Notes: generated from the letters alone by a model not told the origin. A stretch of 64,000 nucleotides of DNA from Diphasiastrum complanatum (GCA_029204225.1 CM055097.1:56516699-56580698); one strand, 5' to 3'. Shown: positions 55,049 through 61,978, counted from the first letter of the stretch. Numbers and translations are program-made.

Positions 55049-55146
<98 letters not shown>

Positions 55147-58100
55147 CCATCGCGACCAGCATGGACCTCGCGACTACTCGCTGAATATTTCCCTGGCCAG
55201 CTGATCTGGCACGGTCCTAACTGACGCGGTCCTAACAGACGGATCTCTGAGCGGATCTCTGCGCGGACTGATCTCTGAGCACGGATGGATCTCTGAGTGG
55301 ACTGATCGCTAAGCATGGACGGACCTCTGTACGGGCAGCATGGACGGATCTCTGAGCGGACAGCATGGACCTCGCTCTGCAGCATAGATTTCTGAAGGGC
55401 ACAGATCTCTGAGCAGGGCTTGTCTGAGCTCTGGACATCTGAGCGGACATCTGGGGAGCGCACTTTTGTGGAACGGACATCTGGGAAAGCGGACCTCTCT
55501 CTTTCTCACACCTGAAGCTGTCTATCAACTAACATTCCCTGAAGCGATGGCTCCACGCAACAAACGAGGGGGAGGTAACTCCCCCCACTCTCCACCATGC
55601 CCTACTTTGGGAGACCCAAAAAACACCCCCCTGTCCCTCACATATGAGTTTTTGGTACTTGCTCCTGCCATCGTACCTGTTTTAAGTGTATCCACCGCAT
55701 CCACTTCTGATCTGTCCACCGCATCTGCATCGGAATCCAAGACGGATGCTCGCCCTGCTGTCGAAACATTTGCAGTTAATCAATTGCCCATAGTCGATTA
55801 TACCCCCTCCAAACCTACTGAAGGCCTCTTTGCTTTTGACATTAGCTTTATTCGACAAGAAATCATCGGACTCAAAAGACAATTACACTCTTTTGAAATT
55901 GAGAACGGCAAGCTGATTTTGGATCTCTGTGGGGTTAAAAAGCGAATGGAGCAGCTTGAACAAGAAAATGTATATCTTAAGCAATGGATTGCGGAACATA
56001 TCCCTCAAAAGAATATATTGGAGGAGACGTCGAACAAAATATCCAGCCTTGAGAAACAAGTGGAAGAAACGAAGACATGGGCAGCGCGTCTCAAAAACGA
56101 TGGTAAGGTCGGATCTTCAAGCTCGGTTCAACATGCAGTTATGAATTCTACACTAGAAGATGTCTTCTCCGAGCAAGAAAGAAGGACTAAAAAAGCCTTT
56201 AATATCCGGGTTAGGGGGATTCCCGACGGGGATAAGCCCATTGTAGAGGCAAAAGACCTCCTTTTAACTAAGCTCACACACACCACGGATGGATTTGATA
56301 CAGCTTGGAGAAGTAAGTTTGACACTAATAACTTGTTTATCAAGTTTCGCTCTATGAACAGCCGCAACGCAGCTTTACGCCTTAGAGCCAAATTGAAAGG
56401 GACTTTTATTTTTATGGATGATGACCTTACACACACACAATGGCAAGCCAGGAAACAAATTATCCAGGATGCAAATGCAAGAAATCAGCGGGTGGTTTTC
56501 ATTGAAGGCAAACCAAAAAATTTTGATAAAATTTCTCAATAGGGATTTGGGGCTCTTGGGCAAAGGAGCAGCCCAAGATCCCCTCAGCCTTTACATATTG
56601 GTTTTTGGAATTGTAATGGAATACTATTATCTTCTTCAGCAAGTGACTTCCATTCTTTCATGTTGAAATGTGATATCCTTTTGTTAGCAAAGACTCATGA
56701 GTCCTTATATAGACCGCTCCCATCCATACAGCATTGCACCTGGCACTCAGCGCATCGGCCCTTTGTGAGAGGGAAGACCTCCTGTGGTTCCGGTGGTGTT
56801 GCTTGTCTCACCAAGGATGTTTTCAGTTCTCATTTTAAACTGGCCAAAAGAGATCCATTTGCACGCTTTATTTGGTTTCAGTTCTCTGGTCACTGTTTGG
56901 GGCTTTCTCAGGACCTCTTTCTTGCAGTTTGTTACTTTGCACCACAGACATCATCTTTTGCAGATTTTGGTGGTGACCCCTTCCAGGCTCTCTCAGACGA
57001 TATATTCAGCTTTGCACAGCGAGGCCTTATTCTTTTAGCAGGGGATTTTAATGCTCGTAATAGCATCAGGCAAGCTGAGTTTTATGCAGAGAGTGATTTT
57101 CTACAGGTTCGCACATTAGATATGGGCTTTGACAGGACCTCACAGGATGCAGATACTCCAGCTACCCACTTTGGAGAGCAGCTGATTGGTTTAGCAGAGG
57201 CCCATTCCTTAACCATTTTGAATGGCCTTCCTTACTGGCCTTCGTCATATCGTTTTACTTGTCACCCACATGGAGGAGGACATAGTGTTGTTGACTACTT
57301 CATTGGGTCACCGGCTTTGATCCCATTTCTTCATACCTTCTGCATCATACCTCCTACCATTTCGGATCACTCCCTCCTACTTCTATCCCTTGGTCATCAT
57401 AGTACCACAGTCACAACACACAGTCCCACTCATCACCATCGCCTGGTTTTCTCTCCATCTGGTTTTCCCCTTTACACCGAGTCCCTAGTTACTTTTCTCC
57501 AAGACTTCCCCTTCACCTCCTCAGTTGACCAACAAGCTATCCTTTAATCTCAGTCTCTTTTGCAATCTGCCAATACTGCCTATCCTTCGAAAACCTTTCC
57601 TTCGCATAAACGCACTCACAACAAATGGTATGATACAGTGTGCTTCTCATTGCATAAACAAGTTGTATACGCTAGATACCACTCTCCTCACACCCTAGCC
57701 TTGAAACAAAGAGAATATCACAAAGTGACTCCGAAAAAAAAGACAGCTTATCTCCAGTCCTTGGAACAAAAACTTGTTGATGCTATTGCCTCCCCATCCT
57801 CCCATTTCTTTTGGCGGATGTTCTCTAAAAACCCTTATAAACCCGCTCCTATTGCTATTGAATCATGGATAAATAATGCTACTAAGCTTTATACAGTTGA
57901 CTCTCTTTCCATTTCTCTTTCCTCACGCCCTTCAGAATTCACCCTCTTTACCCCGTCCATGGTTGGAAACGCCATCCAAATTGGTCAAACCCAAAAAGCC
58001 ACTGATGTTGACCTCCTAAGTATGGACTTCCTAAAACCAGTTGCTCACATTATTGCCCCATACATTTCCCATATCTTTAACCAATCTGTCATCTTCGGTC

Positions 58101-58894
58101 TCCCCACATCGTGGTGCACCAACCTTTTACACCCTATCCTCAAAGCCGGGGATCCTTTGATTGTCGACAACTACCGCACTATTATGATCAGTCATACTAT
58201 GGGCAAGCTATATGGATCCGTTTTACAGTCTACATGCTGTCCAAACTTAGGCAGATGTACTTAAAGGTAATACAGTTCCTCCACTACCTCCACCTTCACC
58301 TTCATTTATCTCAGCCACGTTCATCGAGAGCCATCTGCGAGATCACAAGGCCCTTAATGTTCACGTCAGAGTTACTCTGTAACTCCCAAAATGTTGTTGA
58401 AGATGCTAAGAAGTTTTTGGTTAAGGATCTTCAACACCATCATACAGGTATGGAAATTGCATGGTGGCCTAAGAAGGACTCGAATACTCTCGTTATCCAC
58501 TTCACATCGGTATCTCATCGCCATGAAGTTCTGGGGAAGAGATCTAAATTGCAAAATACCAAAATCTTTTTTGACGAAGACCTAACCTTCATCCAAGTCC
58601 AAGAATTAAAGAAAGCAAGACAAGAAGCTCTATCTACTGGCAAACGGCTCATCTACCATGACGATACTATCAGATTTGAGATCGTAAGCCTGTAGTTAAT
58701 AAGAGTTTGATGCATGAGATTGATCAGAGTTAGAGTTAGAGAACTGAAAATATGTCCAATTGAACCTGTAAATGGTCTTTGCACCATATAATCCTGGCTA
58801 TATAAACTGATCCATCTGTTTGCCATCTTATCTGATGTACTGGTTCGTCTTATACGCCTTTTGGCATGGAAAAGACATTAATATAGCTGCTGCT

Positions 58895-58984
<90 letters not shown>

Positions 58985-60781
58985 CCTCCGCGCTACCACC
59001 CTGCTCCTCCAAGGATGTAATACTTAGGGCCCTTCCCCTTAGTGCAATCGCTCCTCACAATTGACCGCTCGGCCTCGACCTCAAATTGCTGATTTTCAAC
59101 CCTCACTTACTGCCAGCCCTCATCTTCATCATCACTGCCTTTCTAGCTAATTGCATATAGATTTTTATCTCTACTAATGCAACAGTTGATATTGCAACTG
59201 CTCCCACATCTTTTCACCTGCCCTCAGCGAATTTTACGATTGCCTCGGTAGCGACTCTAATTACGACTAAAACACTCAAGGTAAGTGACCTCACTCTCTT
59301 GTTTGTTGCCTTGACTTATTGCCTTGTCTTGGTTCGGAGATTGATGCCACTTTCCTCATGAGATCTCATATAAAGCAAGCACAGATCTTCTCCCCCCCCC
59401 CGTGTCAAATTGACATTCATGATGTGGAAGCTGATCACCTGTGCATACGCATGCTAGACATTGAGGTACTTGGTATCAAAAGAGTATTAGCACATAGGGA
59501 TGGAACAATTGCGACATATGGTGAATACCTACTGACCTAGGTGACTCTCATGAGCTGGTCATTAAAATGGCCCAGCCAATTAGTCTATCTCAGGTGATTT
59601 CACATGTTACCCACATAGCAGAGTTTAATGCGTGGTTGATGATCTCTTGAAGTCACTCATTCCACTAACACATGTACTTCCGACCATTTCTGCATTGGAC
59701 AATAAAGGTGGGTAAATTTTATCATTAGGGCTCAGCATTCCATTCAAAAATGCACACACAGGAATGAGGGCCGAACTCTACAGAAAGAACTTCATGAACT
59801 TCACTGTTCGATTCTCTAGAGTGTATAACAAATGGAAATTGTGCAACAGCAAAATGACTACTTCCTGCAATTTTTCTTGCCTTCTTCTCCAAAAACCCAA
59901 TAACCTACAAGACTTACTATCATATTAAATAGGAGATATTAGCCAAGAAAAGTCTGCCACAAAAAGGCGATCCCTACTTACCCAAGATCCAGGTCGTCTA
60001 TAATTGAAAATGCCTACTTGTAAGCAACCCGTAATACGCTCTTGCTCCTCCAAAATGGCTTGAGTATAAAGTTCCCTGCAAAGCCCCAGAAAACAAGCTT
60101 TTATGATTCCTTCGAAACTGAGAATGTTTTTTTCAGAAGTGAGCATGCCATGAGTATGAACATTCTCTGAGACAATCTAGAGCAATTGCTTCTGCGCAAT
60201 TGAAGAGTTTTATTACAGACTACCTGCCTCAACACCTACAGCTGATTTGAAAACTGTTGAAGTTTTCAATAGCACACATTGCCTTCTATTTGGGCAGGCA
60301 GACTTGAGCACAGAGACGGAGTTTATGAATCTATCTGTCAAATTGAATATATCCCGACTCTCATGTTTGATTTGAAAAGTCACTAATGTCAATAGGTAAG
60401 CTTCTGTCTCATCAGTACCCAAACATAAGTTGCAATCTGGGTTAATGAATGCAGACAGAATTAATGTCTTTACCTAGCAGCTGCACTGGGTCCAATTGAG
60501 GTCATGGGAGAGGTTGCAGCAACAGTTGCAAGCAAAGACTCGGCTTTGCTTGGACGACAATTGCACAAAACAGTTTTCTGTCGTGAAGCTGCTCTAAACC
60601 CTACCATTTCATTGCCATCATCTGCAAGTCTGAAACTTTCCAATAAGGAAACACCTGAGCTGCTACATTGCAACAGCTCTCCTTTTCTCGCAAACCCACA
60701 AGTTCTCTTCAAGGATGGAGCCGCCACAGCTTGCAAAACAGCTCCAGAAATCTCCAGGGAGCTAAGCCAAGACAGGGCCAT
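27373..60781 (-). CDS. EMB1417: Split PPR protein gene, EMB1417 (At4g21190) ortholog, seven exons
   Basis: Predicted 384-residue P-type pentatricopeptide repeat protein, joined from 60474-60781, 59982-60075, 44204-44302, 43096-43239, 35917-36129, 28629-28815 and 27373-27482. All junctions are GT-AG and phase-compatible and the total is exactly 385 codons. Residues 1 to about 103 look like an organelle-targeting leader (rich in S/A/R, few acids early). Residues 147-152 read RRVWKT, followed by a basic stretch; 168-215 carry [12 protein letters not shown] and IAWELEFPL; 219-225 read WMLSKGQ; about 228-330 form PPR helices. This order and wording match my memory of Arabidopsis EMB1417, an embryo-essential protein; P-type PPR proteins bind organellar RNA. 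The RNA target is not known from sequence. Introns total about 32 kb and are full of transposons. The core exons are very secure; the N-terminal two and the last exon are inferred from splicing logic. Confidence 0.85.
28629..28815 (-). CDS. EMB1417: EMB1417-like exon 6
   Basis: 62 codons plus one base. It begins [20 protein letters not shown], completing a PPR motif started in exon 5, and runs through [12 protein letters not shown] into an acidic tail. It ends at a strong donor (GCCG/GTAAGA). If that donor is not used, the frame reads through KNFFKLIRR to a stop at 28597, giving a shorter isoform by intron retention. Confidence 0.92.
28917..28940. repeat. Interstitial plant telomere-type repeat
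   Basis: About three and a half units of CCCTAAA in intron 5 of the PPR gene. Short tracts of this kind are also known as telo-boxes in plant promoters, but here the position is intronic. Confidence 0.9.
29056..29235 (-). mobile_element. LINE 3' tail fragment with (CT)n end
   Basis: On the minus strand: CCATGGACATTAATAAAGATC followed by CTTT repeats and (CT)n. This is the same terminal signature as the LINE tails at 54591, 55028 and 58865. Body strongly 5' truncated. Confidence 0.65.
29803..29842. repeat. (TA)n microsatellite
   Basis: About 20 TA units in intron 5. Confidence 0.95.
30085..30500. repeat. About 2.5 tandem copies of a 161-167 bp unit
   Basis: Copies start near 30092 (TAGGTGTCAGATTGGGGTGA), 30259 (TAGGTATAAGATTGAGGGTC) and 30420 (TAGGGTTCCGATTGACGTCC). 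Each includes a CTAGA/TTTCCTAA(T/G)GCCT(A/G) block. They lie just upstream of the hAT coding region and may be its subterminal repeats. Confidence 0.7.
30618..33250 (+). pseudogene. hAT-superfamily transposase (BED finger, DUF659), degenerate, with introns
   Basis: The plus strand encodes in order: a BED-type zinc finger ([20 protein letters not shown] with a downstream His), a helical segment ([18 protein letters not shown] ... RELSPIRAA), DUF659 ([19 protein letters not shown], then [16 protein letters not shown] and [16 protein letters not shown]), a middle region ([20 protein letters not shown]) and the C-terminal dimerisation part ([37 protein letters not shown]). Good introns are visible at 31419-31584 and 31917-32022 (GTAAG to GCAG/TAG). 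Stops interrupt the C-terminal domain (TGA near 32999, TAG near 33026) and a small deletion shifts frame in DUF659. It lies in PPR intron 5, antisense to the host gene. Confidence 0.85.
33300..34010 (+). other. Arg/Glu-rich low-complexity tail downstream of the hAT pseudogene
   Basis: Open but low-complexity plus-strand frames ([17 protein letters not shown], then RG/GRGRG stretches). May be the extended C-terminus of this transposase family. A 14-base G run at 33554-33567 interrupts it. Confidence 0.4.
34150..34515. repeat. Duplicated unit with two (GA)n tracts and CATGGTTCCTT motifs
   Basis: Two copies of a segment reading CATGG(T/C)TTCCTTGTGTTTT then GATGGTTT(A/G)AGAG, each followed by (GA)n (34202-34262 and 34467-34511), separated by further GGTTC-type repeats. 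Confidence 0.7.
35130..35435. repeat. GC-rich CGTCCGG inverted-repeat island bounded by (TA)n
   Basis: (TA)n at about 35144-35178 and 35407-35432 frames a GC-rich core with repeated GCGTCCGG/CCGGACGC blocks either side of a poly-T/poly-A centre (35258-35305). It could fold into a large hairpin. It is distinct in base composition from the surrounding intron. Confidence 0.6.
35917..36129 (-). CDS. EMB1417: EMB1417-like exon 5 (PPR core)
   Basis: 71 codons, phase 0 at both ends, acceptor CTGGGCAG and donor GAT/GTAATT. It encodes [17 protein letters not shown], a PPR helix pair ([18 protein letters not shown]) and the start of the next one ([20 protein letters not shown]). It joins exon 4 as IIQ-VSKW, matching the [14 protein letters not shown] of EMB1417. 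Residues about 216-286. Confidence 0.95.
36958..36994. repeat. (CT)n microsatellite
   Basis: About 18 CT units. Confidence 0.95.
37018..37555. repeat. Tandem duplication, 265-bp unit
   Basis: Two copies of about 265 bp: each holds CTATTAT(T/C)GCTAT, ACCCTAA, TTGTCACGCTTTTCATCTT, GGTCATGCTTTGCA, CAATCAAAATGACATTAGT and TTTTCTCCATAACAG in the same order with high identity. It lies in PPR intron 4. Two short similar open frames on the plus strand are a consequence of the duplication. Confidence 0.85.
37940..39217 (+). pseudogene. Ty3/gypsy gag fragment
   Basis: The plus-strand frame has a Gag-like helical domain ([20 protein letters not shown] then [23 protein letters not shown]) and ends in a zinc knuckle, [18 protein letters not shown], the CX2CX4HX4C-like form usual in plant chromoviruses. 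Frame breaks around 38460 and 38970. No matching pol follows on this strand. Confidence 0.75.
39454..39481. other. Perfect stem-loop
   Basis: A 12-bp stem (CCTTAGAAGACT with its complement) closed by a GAAA tetraloop. It lies between two converging gypsy relics. Could be a chance palindrome or an element 3' structure. Confidence 0.6.
39546..41440 (-). pseudogene. Ty3/gypsy chromovirus pol relic
   Basis: Minus-strand order: RT ([51 protein letters not shown]), a damaged middle, RNase H ([18 protein letters not shown]), integrase zinc region ([38 protein letters not shown]) fused directly to the integrase C-terminus ([19 protein letters not shown]) and a chromodomain remnant. The integrase catalytic core is deleted. 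It is a distant relative of the intact-looking element at 47.7-54.0 kb and lies in PPR intron 4. Confidence 0.82.
41450..43090. other. Intron sequence without a recognised element
   Basis: Remaining part of PPR intron 4. An open frame at 42036-42224 (plus) has no recognisable domain. Confidence 0.4.
43096..43239 (-). CDS. EMB1417: EMB1417-like exon 4
   Basis: 48 codons in phase 0. The acceptor is TGTATAG and the donor CAG/GTATTG. The peptide [18 protein letters not shown] then [16 protein letters not shown] is the most conserved block of the family and is nearly identical to EMB1417 as remembered ([20 protein letters not shown]). Residues about 168-215 of the predicted protein. Confidence 0.95.
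44204..44302 (-). CDS. EMB1417: EMB1417-like exon 3 (RRVWKT region)
   Basis: 33 codons in phase 0 between the acceptor CTTGTCAG and the donor GTAAGC. The peptide contains [14 protein letters not shown] and [13 protein letters not shown], which aligns with the EMB1417 segment around PRVWKTRKKIGTISKAAKLV. A longer open frame over the same bases is in another frame and is only a shadow. The 964-bp intron to exon 4 has no mobile element that I can name. Confidence 0.9.
44446..44491. repeat. 15-bp perfect inverted repeat at the LINE 5' junction
   Basis: ACATCGTAAGGCCTC at 44446-44460 is the exact complement of 44477-44491. The right arm is LINE ORF1 coding sequence (KEALRC), the left arm is at the element edge, as expected from a snap-back or twin-priming event at reverse transcription. 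Confidence 0.7.
44461..44930 (+). pseudogene. LINE-A: end of ORF1 and start of ORF2 (5' truncated)
   Basis: Plus-strand reading [14 protein letters not shown] and [20 protein letters not shown] is the C-terminal part of the LINE ORF1 protein (compare [16 protein letters not shown] in LINE-B at 56.4 kb), then the endonuclease start of ORF2 ([15 protein letters not shown]) with stops. It is interrupted at 44931 by a copia LTR. Confidence 0.75.
44931..45371 (-). repeat. Copia LTR inside LINE-A
   Basis: On the minus strand it begins TGTTAGAAATAAATGAC after the purine tract TAAGGAGGG and ends CTTTCCTACA. 441 bp. Different family from the LTRs at 4.4, 10.5 and 18.6 kb. Confidence 0.7.
45372..45715 (-). 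pseudogene. Copia RNase H C-terminal fragment
   Basis: Minus strand: [70 protein letters not shown], the usual end of copia pol, followed by the LTR. The open frame runs on upstream only into LINE-A sequence, so the rest of the copia element is missing. Confidence 0.85.
45716..47708 (+). pseudogene. LINE-A ORF2 reverse transcriptase and C-terminal zinc region
   Basis: RT motifs in order: [78 protein letters not shown] (catalytic YADD), [12 protein letters not shown]; then [12 protein letters not shown] and a zinc-type tail [20 protein letters not shown]. Damage: a frame shift with missing codons at about 46150-46200 and an in-frame TAG at 47200-47202. The sequence resumes after the gypsy insertion at 53979. 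It lies antisense in PPR intron 2. Confidence 0.88.
47709..48066 (-). repeat. 3' LTR of the chromovirus
   Basis: 358 bp, TGTTACGAGC at its minus-strand start, TGTAATAG on the plus strand at the other end. Carries the 11-bp ACTGACGTGGC segment absent from the other LTR. Confidence 0.95.
48174..50615 (-). pseudogene. Chromovirus RT-RNase H-integrase-chromodomain (second part)
   Basis: Begins inside RT at [12 protein letters not shown] and [11 protein letters not shown] (catalytic LDD), then RNase H ([23 protein letters not shown]), an acidic spacer, integrase zinc HHCC ([25 protein letters not shown]), catalytic core ([38 protein letters not shown]) and the GPF/Y module ([16 protein letters not shown]). 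A chromodomain starts near the end ([16 protein letters not shown]) but is cut by TAG at 48174-48176, where Trp is expected; the same frame continues for about 30 codons to a TAA at 48078-48080. Confidence 0.92.
50675..52861 (-). pseudogene. Chromovirus gag-protease-RT (first part of the polyprotein)
   Basis: Starts [18 protein letters not shown]. Contains a coiled N-terminal region, a retrotransposon Gag domain (about residues 120-270: [23 protein letters not shown]), a Lys-rich linker, zinc knuckle [15 protein letters not shown], an aspartic protease with [14 protein letters not shown] (DDGA in place of the usual DSGA), then RT fingers ([40 protein letters not shown]). The frame is lost within the GYHQ region of RT by an apparent 4-base deletion near 50690; pol continues in another frame. 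Confidence 0.92.
53618..53630 (-). promoter_or_regulatory. tRNA-iMet primer-binding site
   Basis: TGGTATCAGAGCC, the standard plant initiator-Met PBS, one base inside the 5' LTR. Confidence 0.92.
53632..53978 (-). repeat. 5' LTR of the chromovirus
   Basis: 347 bp, otherwise near-identical to the LTR at 47709. The PBS follows after one base. Confidence 0.95.
53984..54530. pseudogene. LINE 3' regions in mixed orientation
   Basis: The first bases continue LINE-A on the plus strand after the gypsy. From about 54530 down to about 54080 the minus strand resembles a LINE C-terminus and 3' UTR ([14 protein letters not shown], compare [14 protein letters not shown] in LINE-A), so a second, inverted LINE copy abuts LINE-A here. 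The exact junction is not resolved. Confidence 0.55.
54529..54840 (-). mobile_element. LINE 3' tail, minus strand, with (CT)n end
   Basis: Minus strand: GGAGACGTTTTTATACGCTCCC, then GCATGGAAAAGACATTAATAAAGC and about 31 CT units. Head-to-head with the plus-strand tail at 54850-55143. Confidence 0.8.
54850..55143 (+). mobile_element. LINE 3' tail, plus strand, with (CT)n end
   Basis: Plus strand: GGAGACGTTTTCATACGCTCCC, GGCATGGAAAAAGACATTAA, TAAAG and about 45 CT units ending at 55143. May be the true 3' end of LINE-A. Confidence 0.8.
55144..55546 (+). promoter_or_regulatory. LINE-B 5' UTR with GGATCTCTGAGCGGA-type repeats
   Basis: GC-richer than its surroundings and built of ten or so degenerate copies of a GATCTCTGAGC(G/A)GGA unit interspersed with CAGCATGGAC. 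Sits between a (CT)n LINE tail and LINE ORF1. A 5' UTR of this kind often holds an internal promoter; that role is inference. Confidence 0.6.
55547..56542 (+). CDS. LINE-B ORF1 protein (coiled coil and RRM-like)
   Basis: 331 codons from ATG at 55547 ([11 protein letters not shown]) to TAG. Residues about 100-180 form a heptad-rich coiled coil ([50 protein letters not shown]). Residues about 200-330 look like the RRM plus C-terminal domain of L1-type ORF1 ([36 protein letters not shown]). L1-type ORF1 proteins are RNA-binding trimers that package LINE RNA. The ORF is uninterrupted, unlike ORF2, and an in-frame reading continues upstream of the ATG without need. Confidence 0.85.
   Translation: MAPRNKRGGGNSPHSPPCPTLGDPKNTPLSLTYEFLVLAPAIVPVLSVSTASTSDLSTASASESKTDARPAVETFAVNQLPIVDYTPSKPTEGLFAFDISFIRQEIIGLKRQLHSFEIENGKLILDLCGVKKRMEQLEQENVYLKQWIAEHIPQKNILEETSNKISSLEKQVEETKTWAARLKNDGKVGSSSSVQHAVMNSTLEDVFSEQERRTKKAFNIRVRGIPDGDKPIVEAKDLLLTKLTHTTDGFDTAWRSKFDTNNLFIKFRSMNSRNAALRLRAKLKGTFIFMDDDLTHTQWQARKQIIQDANARNQRVVFIEGKPKNFDKISQ
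56543..58240 (+). pseudogene. LINE-B ORF2: endonuclease and truncated RT
   Basis: Follows ORF1 closely. Apurinic-type endonuclease signs: [39 protein letters not shown] and [14 protein letters not shown] at 57545-57547 interrupts the frame, which resumes with [28 protein letters not shown] and RT entry motifs ([36 protein letters not shown]). RT is cut off there, before the catalytic YADD box, and the sequence switches to a different LINE fragment. Confidence 0.88.
58250..58985 (+). mobile_element. ORF1-only LINE fragment with its own (CT)n tail
   Basis: After the RT break the plus strand encodes an ORF1-type C-terminus ([54 protein letters not shown]) in two frames, stops at 58693-58695, and then runs directly into a 3' tail (GGCATGGAAAAGACATTAAT, (CTT)n, (CT)n). 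No ORF2 lies between, so it is either a deletion product or an ORF1-only derivative. Confidence 0.75.
58986..59980. other. Remainder of PPR intron 2, no recognised gene
   Basis: Short plus-strand open frame at 59319-59540 without a named domain, and a C11 run near 59391. Confidence 0.4.
59982..60075 (-). CDS. EMB1417: EMB1417-like exon 2
   Basis: A 94-nt exon with a clear acceptor (TTTGCAG) and consensus donor GTAAGT. One base completes the Arg codon begun in exon 1, followed by 31 codons ([16 protein letters not shown] at the start, RRPGSW at the end). It ends in phase 0, as required by exon 3. I do not recognise the peptide by itself. The downstream intron is 15,679 bp. Confidence 0.6.
60474..60781 (-). 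CDS. EMB1417: EMB1417-like exon 1 (leader exon)
   Basis: Open from the ATG at 60781 (good context, G at -3 and +4) for 102 codons plus two bases. It begins [10 protein letters not shown] and ends at a strong donor, AG followed by GTAAAG. The frame stays open upstream of this ATG, but no upstream in-frame ATG was found nearby. The composition (Ser, Ala, Leu, Arg, few acidic residues at the start) fits a transit peptide. It ends in phase 2, which fits exon 2 exactly. Linking it to the PPR gene rests on strand, phase and position, not on remembered similarity, because this part of the family is poorly conserved. Confidence 0.68.
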
Positions 60782-61975
60782 ATCACTTCTACTTGAAGGT
60801 GCTCCACATGGCAAGATCTGCAACAAGCAAAGAAGCAAGCACCCAAAGAGTCTCAAAGGAGCAGCTGCAAATCTCAGAAATGGGTTTTAGCATGTCAAAA
60901 GCCTGAGCAATTCATATGGACATTAAACAACGTTTGCACACAACCTTTGCACACAAAAGGCTGAGGACAGTGGTTGAGCTCCACTATAATGAGCATTTTT
61001 CACAAGTAGAGCTCCAAGAATAAACCACTTGGATGCAACTCCCATTGCCACTATTCAAGCCCCAAGCATCCTAGTCTCTTATTGACACAAATACGGGTAT
61101 GCCCGACACCATATGTTTTAACACACGTATGCAGTGACACCATGAGCGTTCTAACATGCTGCCACATGCAAGATTTAGGGCTTTTGTCCCATGATACTTT
61201 TCTAGCAATATTACTTATACCACATATATGAAAATTATCATCATTTTTAAAAACTAAGTGCATGCCTAAGAAGAACTGGCTAATTAAGCTTGAGGCTTTG
61301 TTTCATTTAGAGTTTATTTTAGAGTTGCTACTGCGCTAATGCTTATTAGCAGAGTTGCTTATTTCAAACTTATTCTCAATTACTCAGAGATAACTTAGAG
61401 TGCGCGGTTTCGATTCGCTATTACTTGTGCTCATTTGCATCTGATTTGTTTTCTTACTGAATCAATCAAACTTCTTTTTGCGTTCAGTATGTGTCAAAAT
61501 GTATGCATCTTTGTAATATTTTGTAACTAATAGAAATTGTCTGAGAATTCAATGTTTTTTGTTTGGCTGCGTAATCACTTAGTTTCTAGCGATTTCAAAG
61601 TTAGTTGCTAAAGATTGAACGTTATTTCCATCACTACTGTTTTGTTCAATATTGATAGGCGTAGTCATGCCTAGAAGTAGGAAAAGTTTTTGTTTTCACT
61701 TTACAACCTATTTCTGACAATACATCCATACTAAGAGTGGCATCATAGTCTCTTCGGACATTCATCCATACCATGTAAACTGCACGACGTGTTATGAGCT
61801 AACTCAACCAGTAAGAGAAGTATAGACCCAGGAAAAGTTCTCGTGCTATTTAACCAACTCATGCCCATGTGATTCTACGACAATTTTCCGACAGTTCCTG
61901 AGACCATTACATAGGTCTATTGTCTACTATCTAATATCTCTTCTAGCCACTCTAAGGGCGGGCTAGTCACTTCTT
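60782..61975. other. Upstream flank of the PPR gene; 5' side of a copia
   Basis: Must contain the PPR promoter (minus strand) and the 5' part of the copia starting at about 61979. I see no clear TATA box or LTR boundary. Confidence 0.35.
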
Positions 61976-61978
61976 GAG

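Noticed and set aside
54948-55528. Minus-strand frames of 98-171 codons over the LINE-B 5' UTR
   Set aside because: They follow the GC-rich repeats and the GA tract; the plus-strand LINE reading explains the region.
60504-60890. 128-codon plus-strand frame opposite PPR exon 1
   Set aside because: Antisense shadow of the leader exon.
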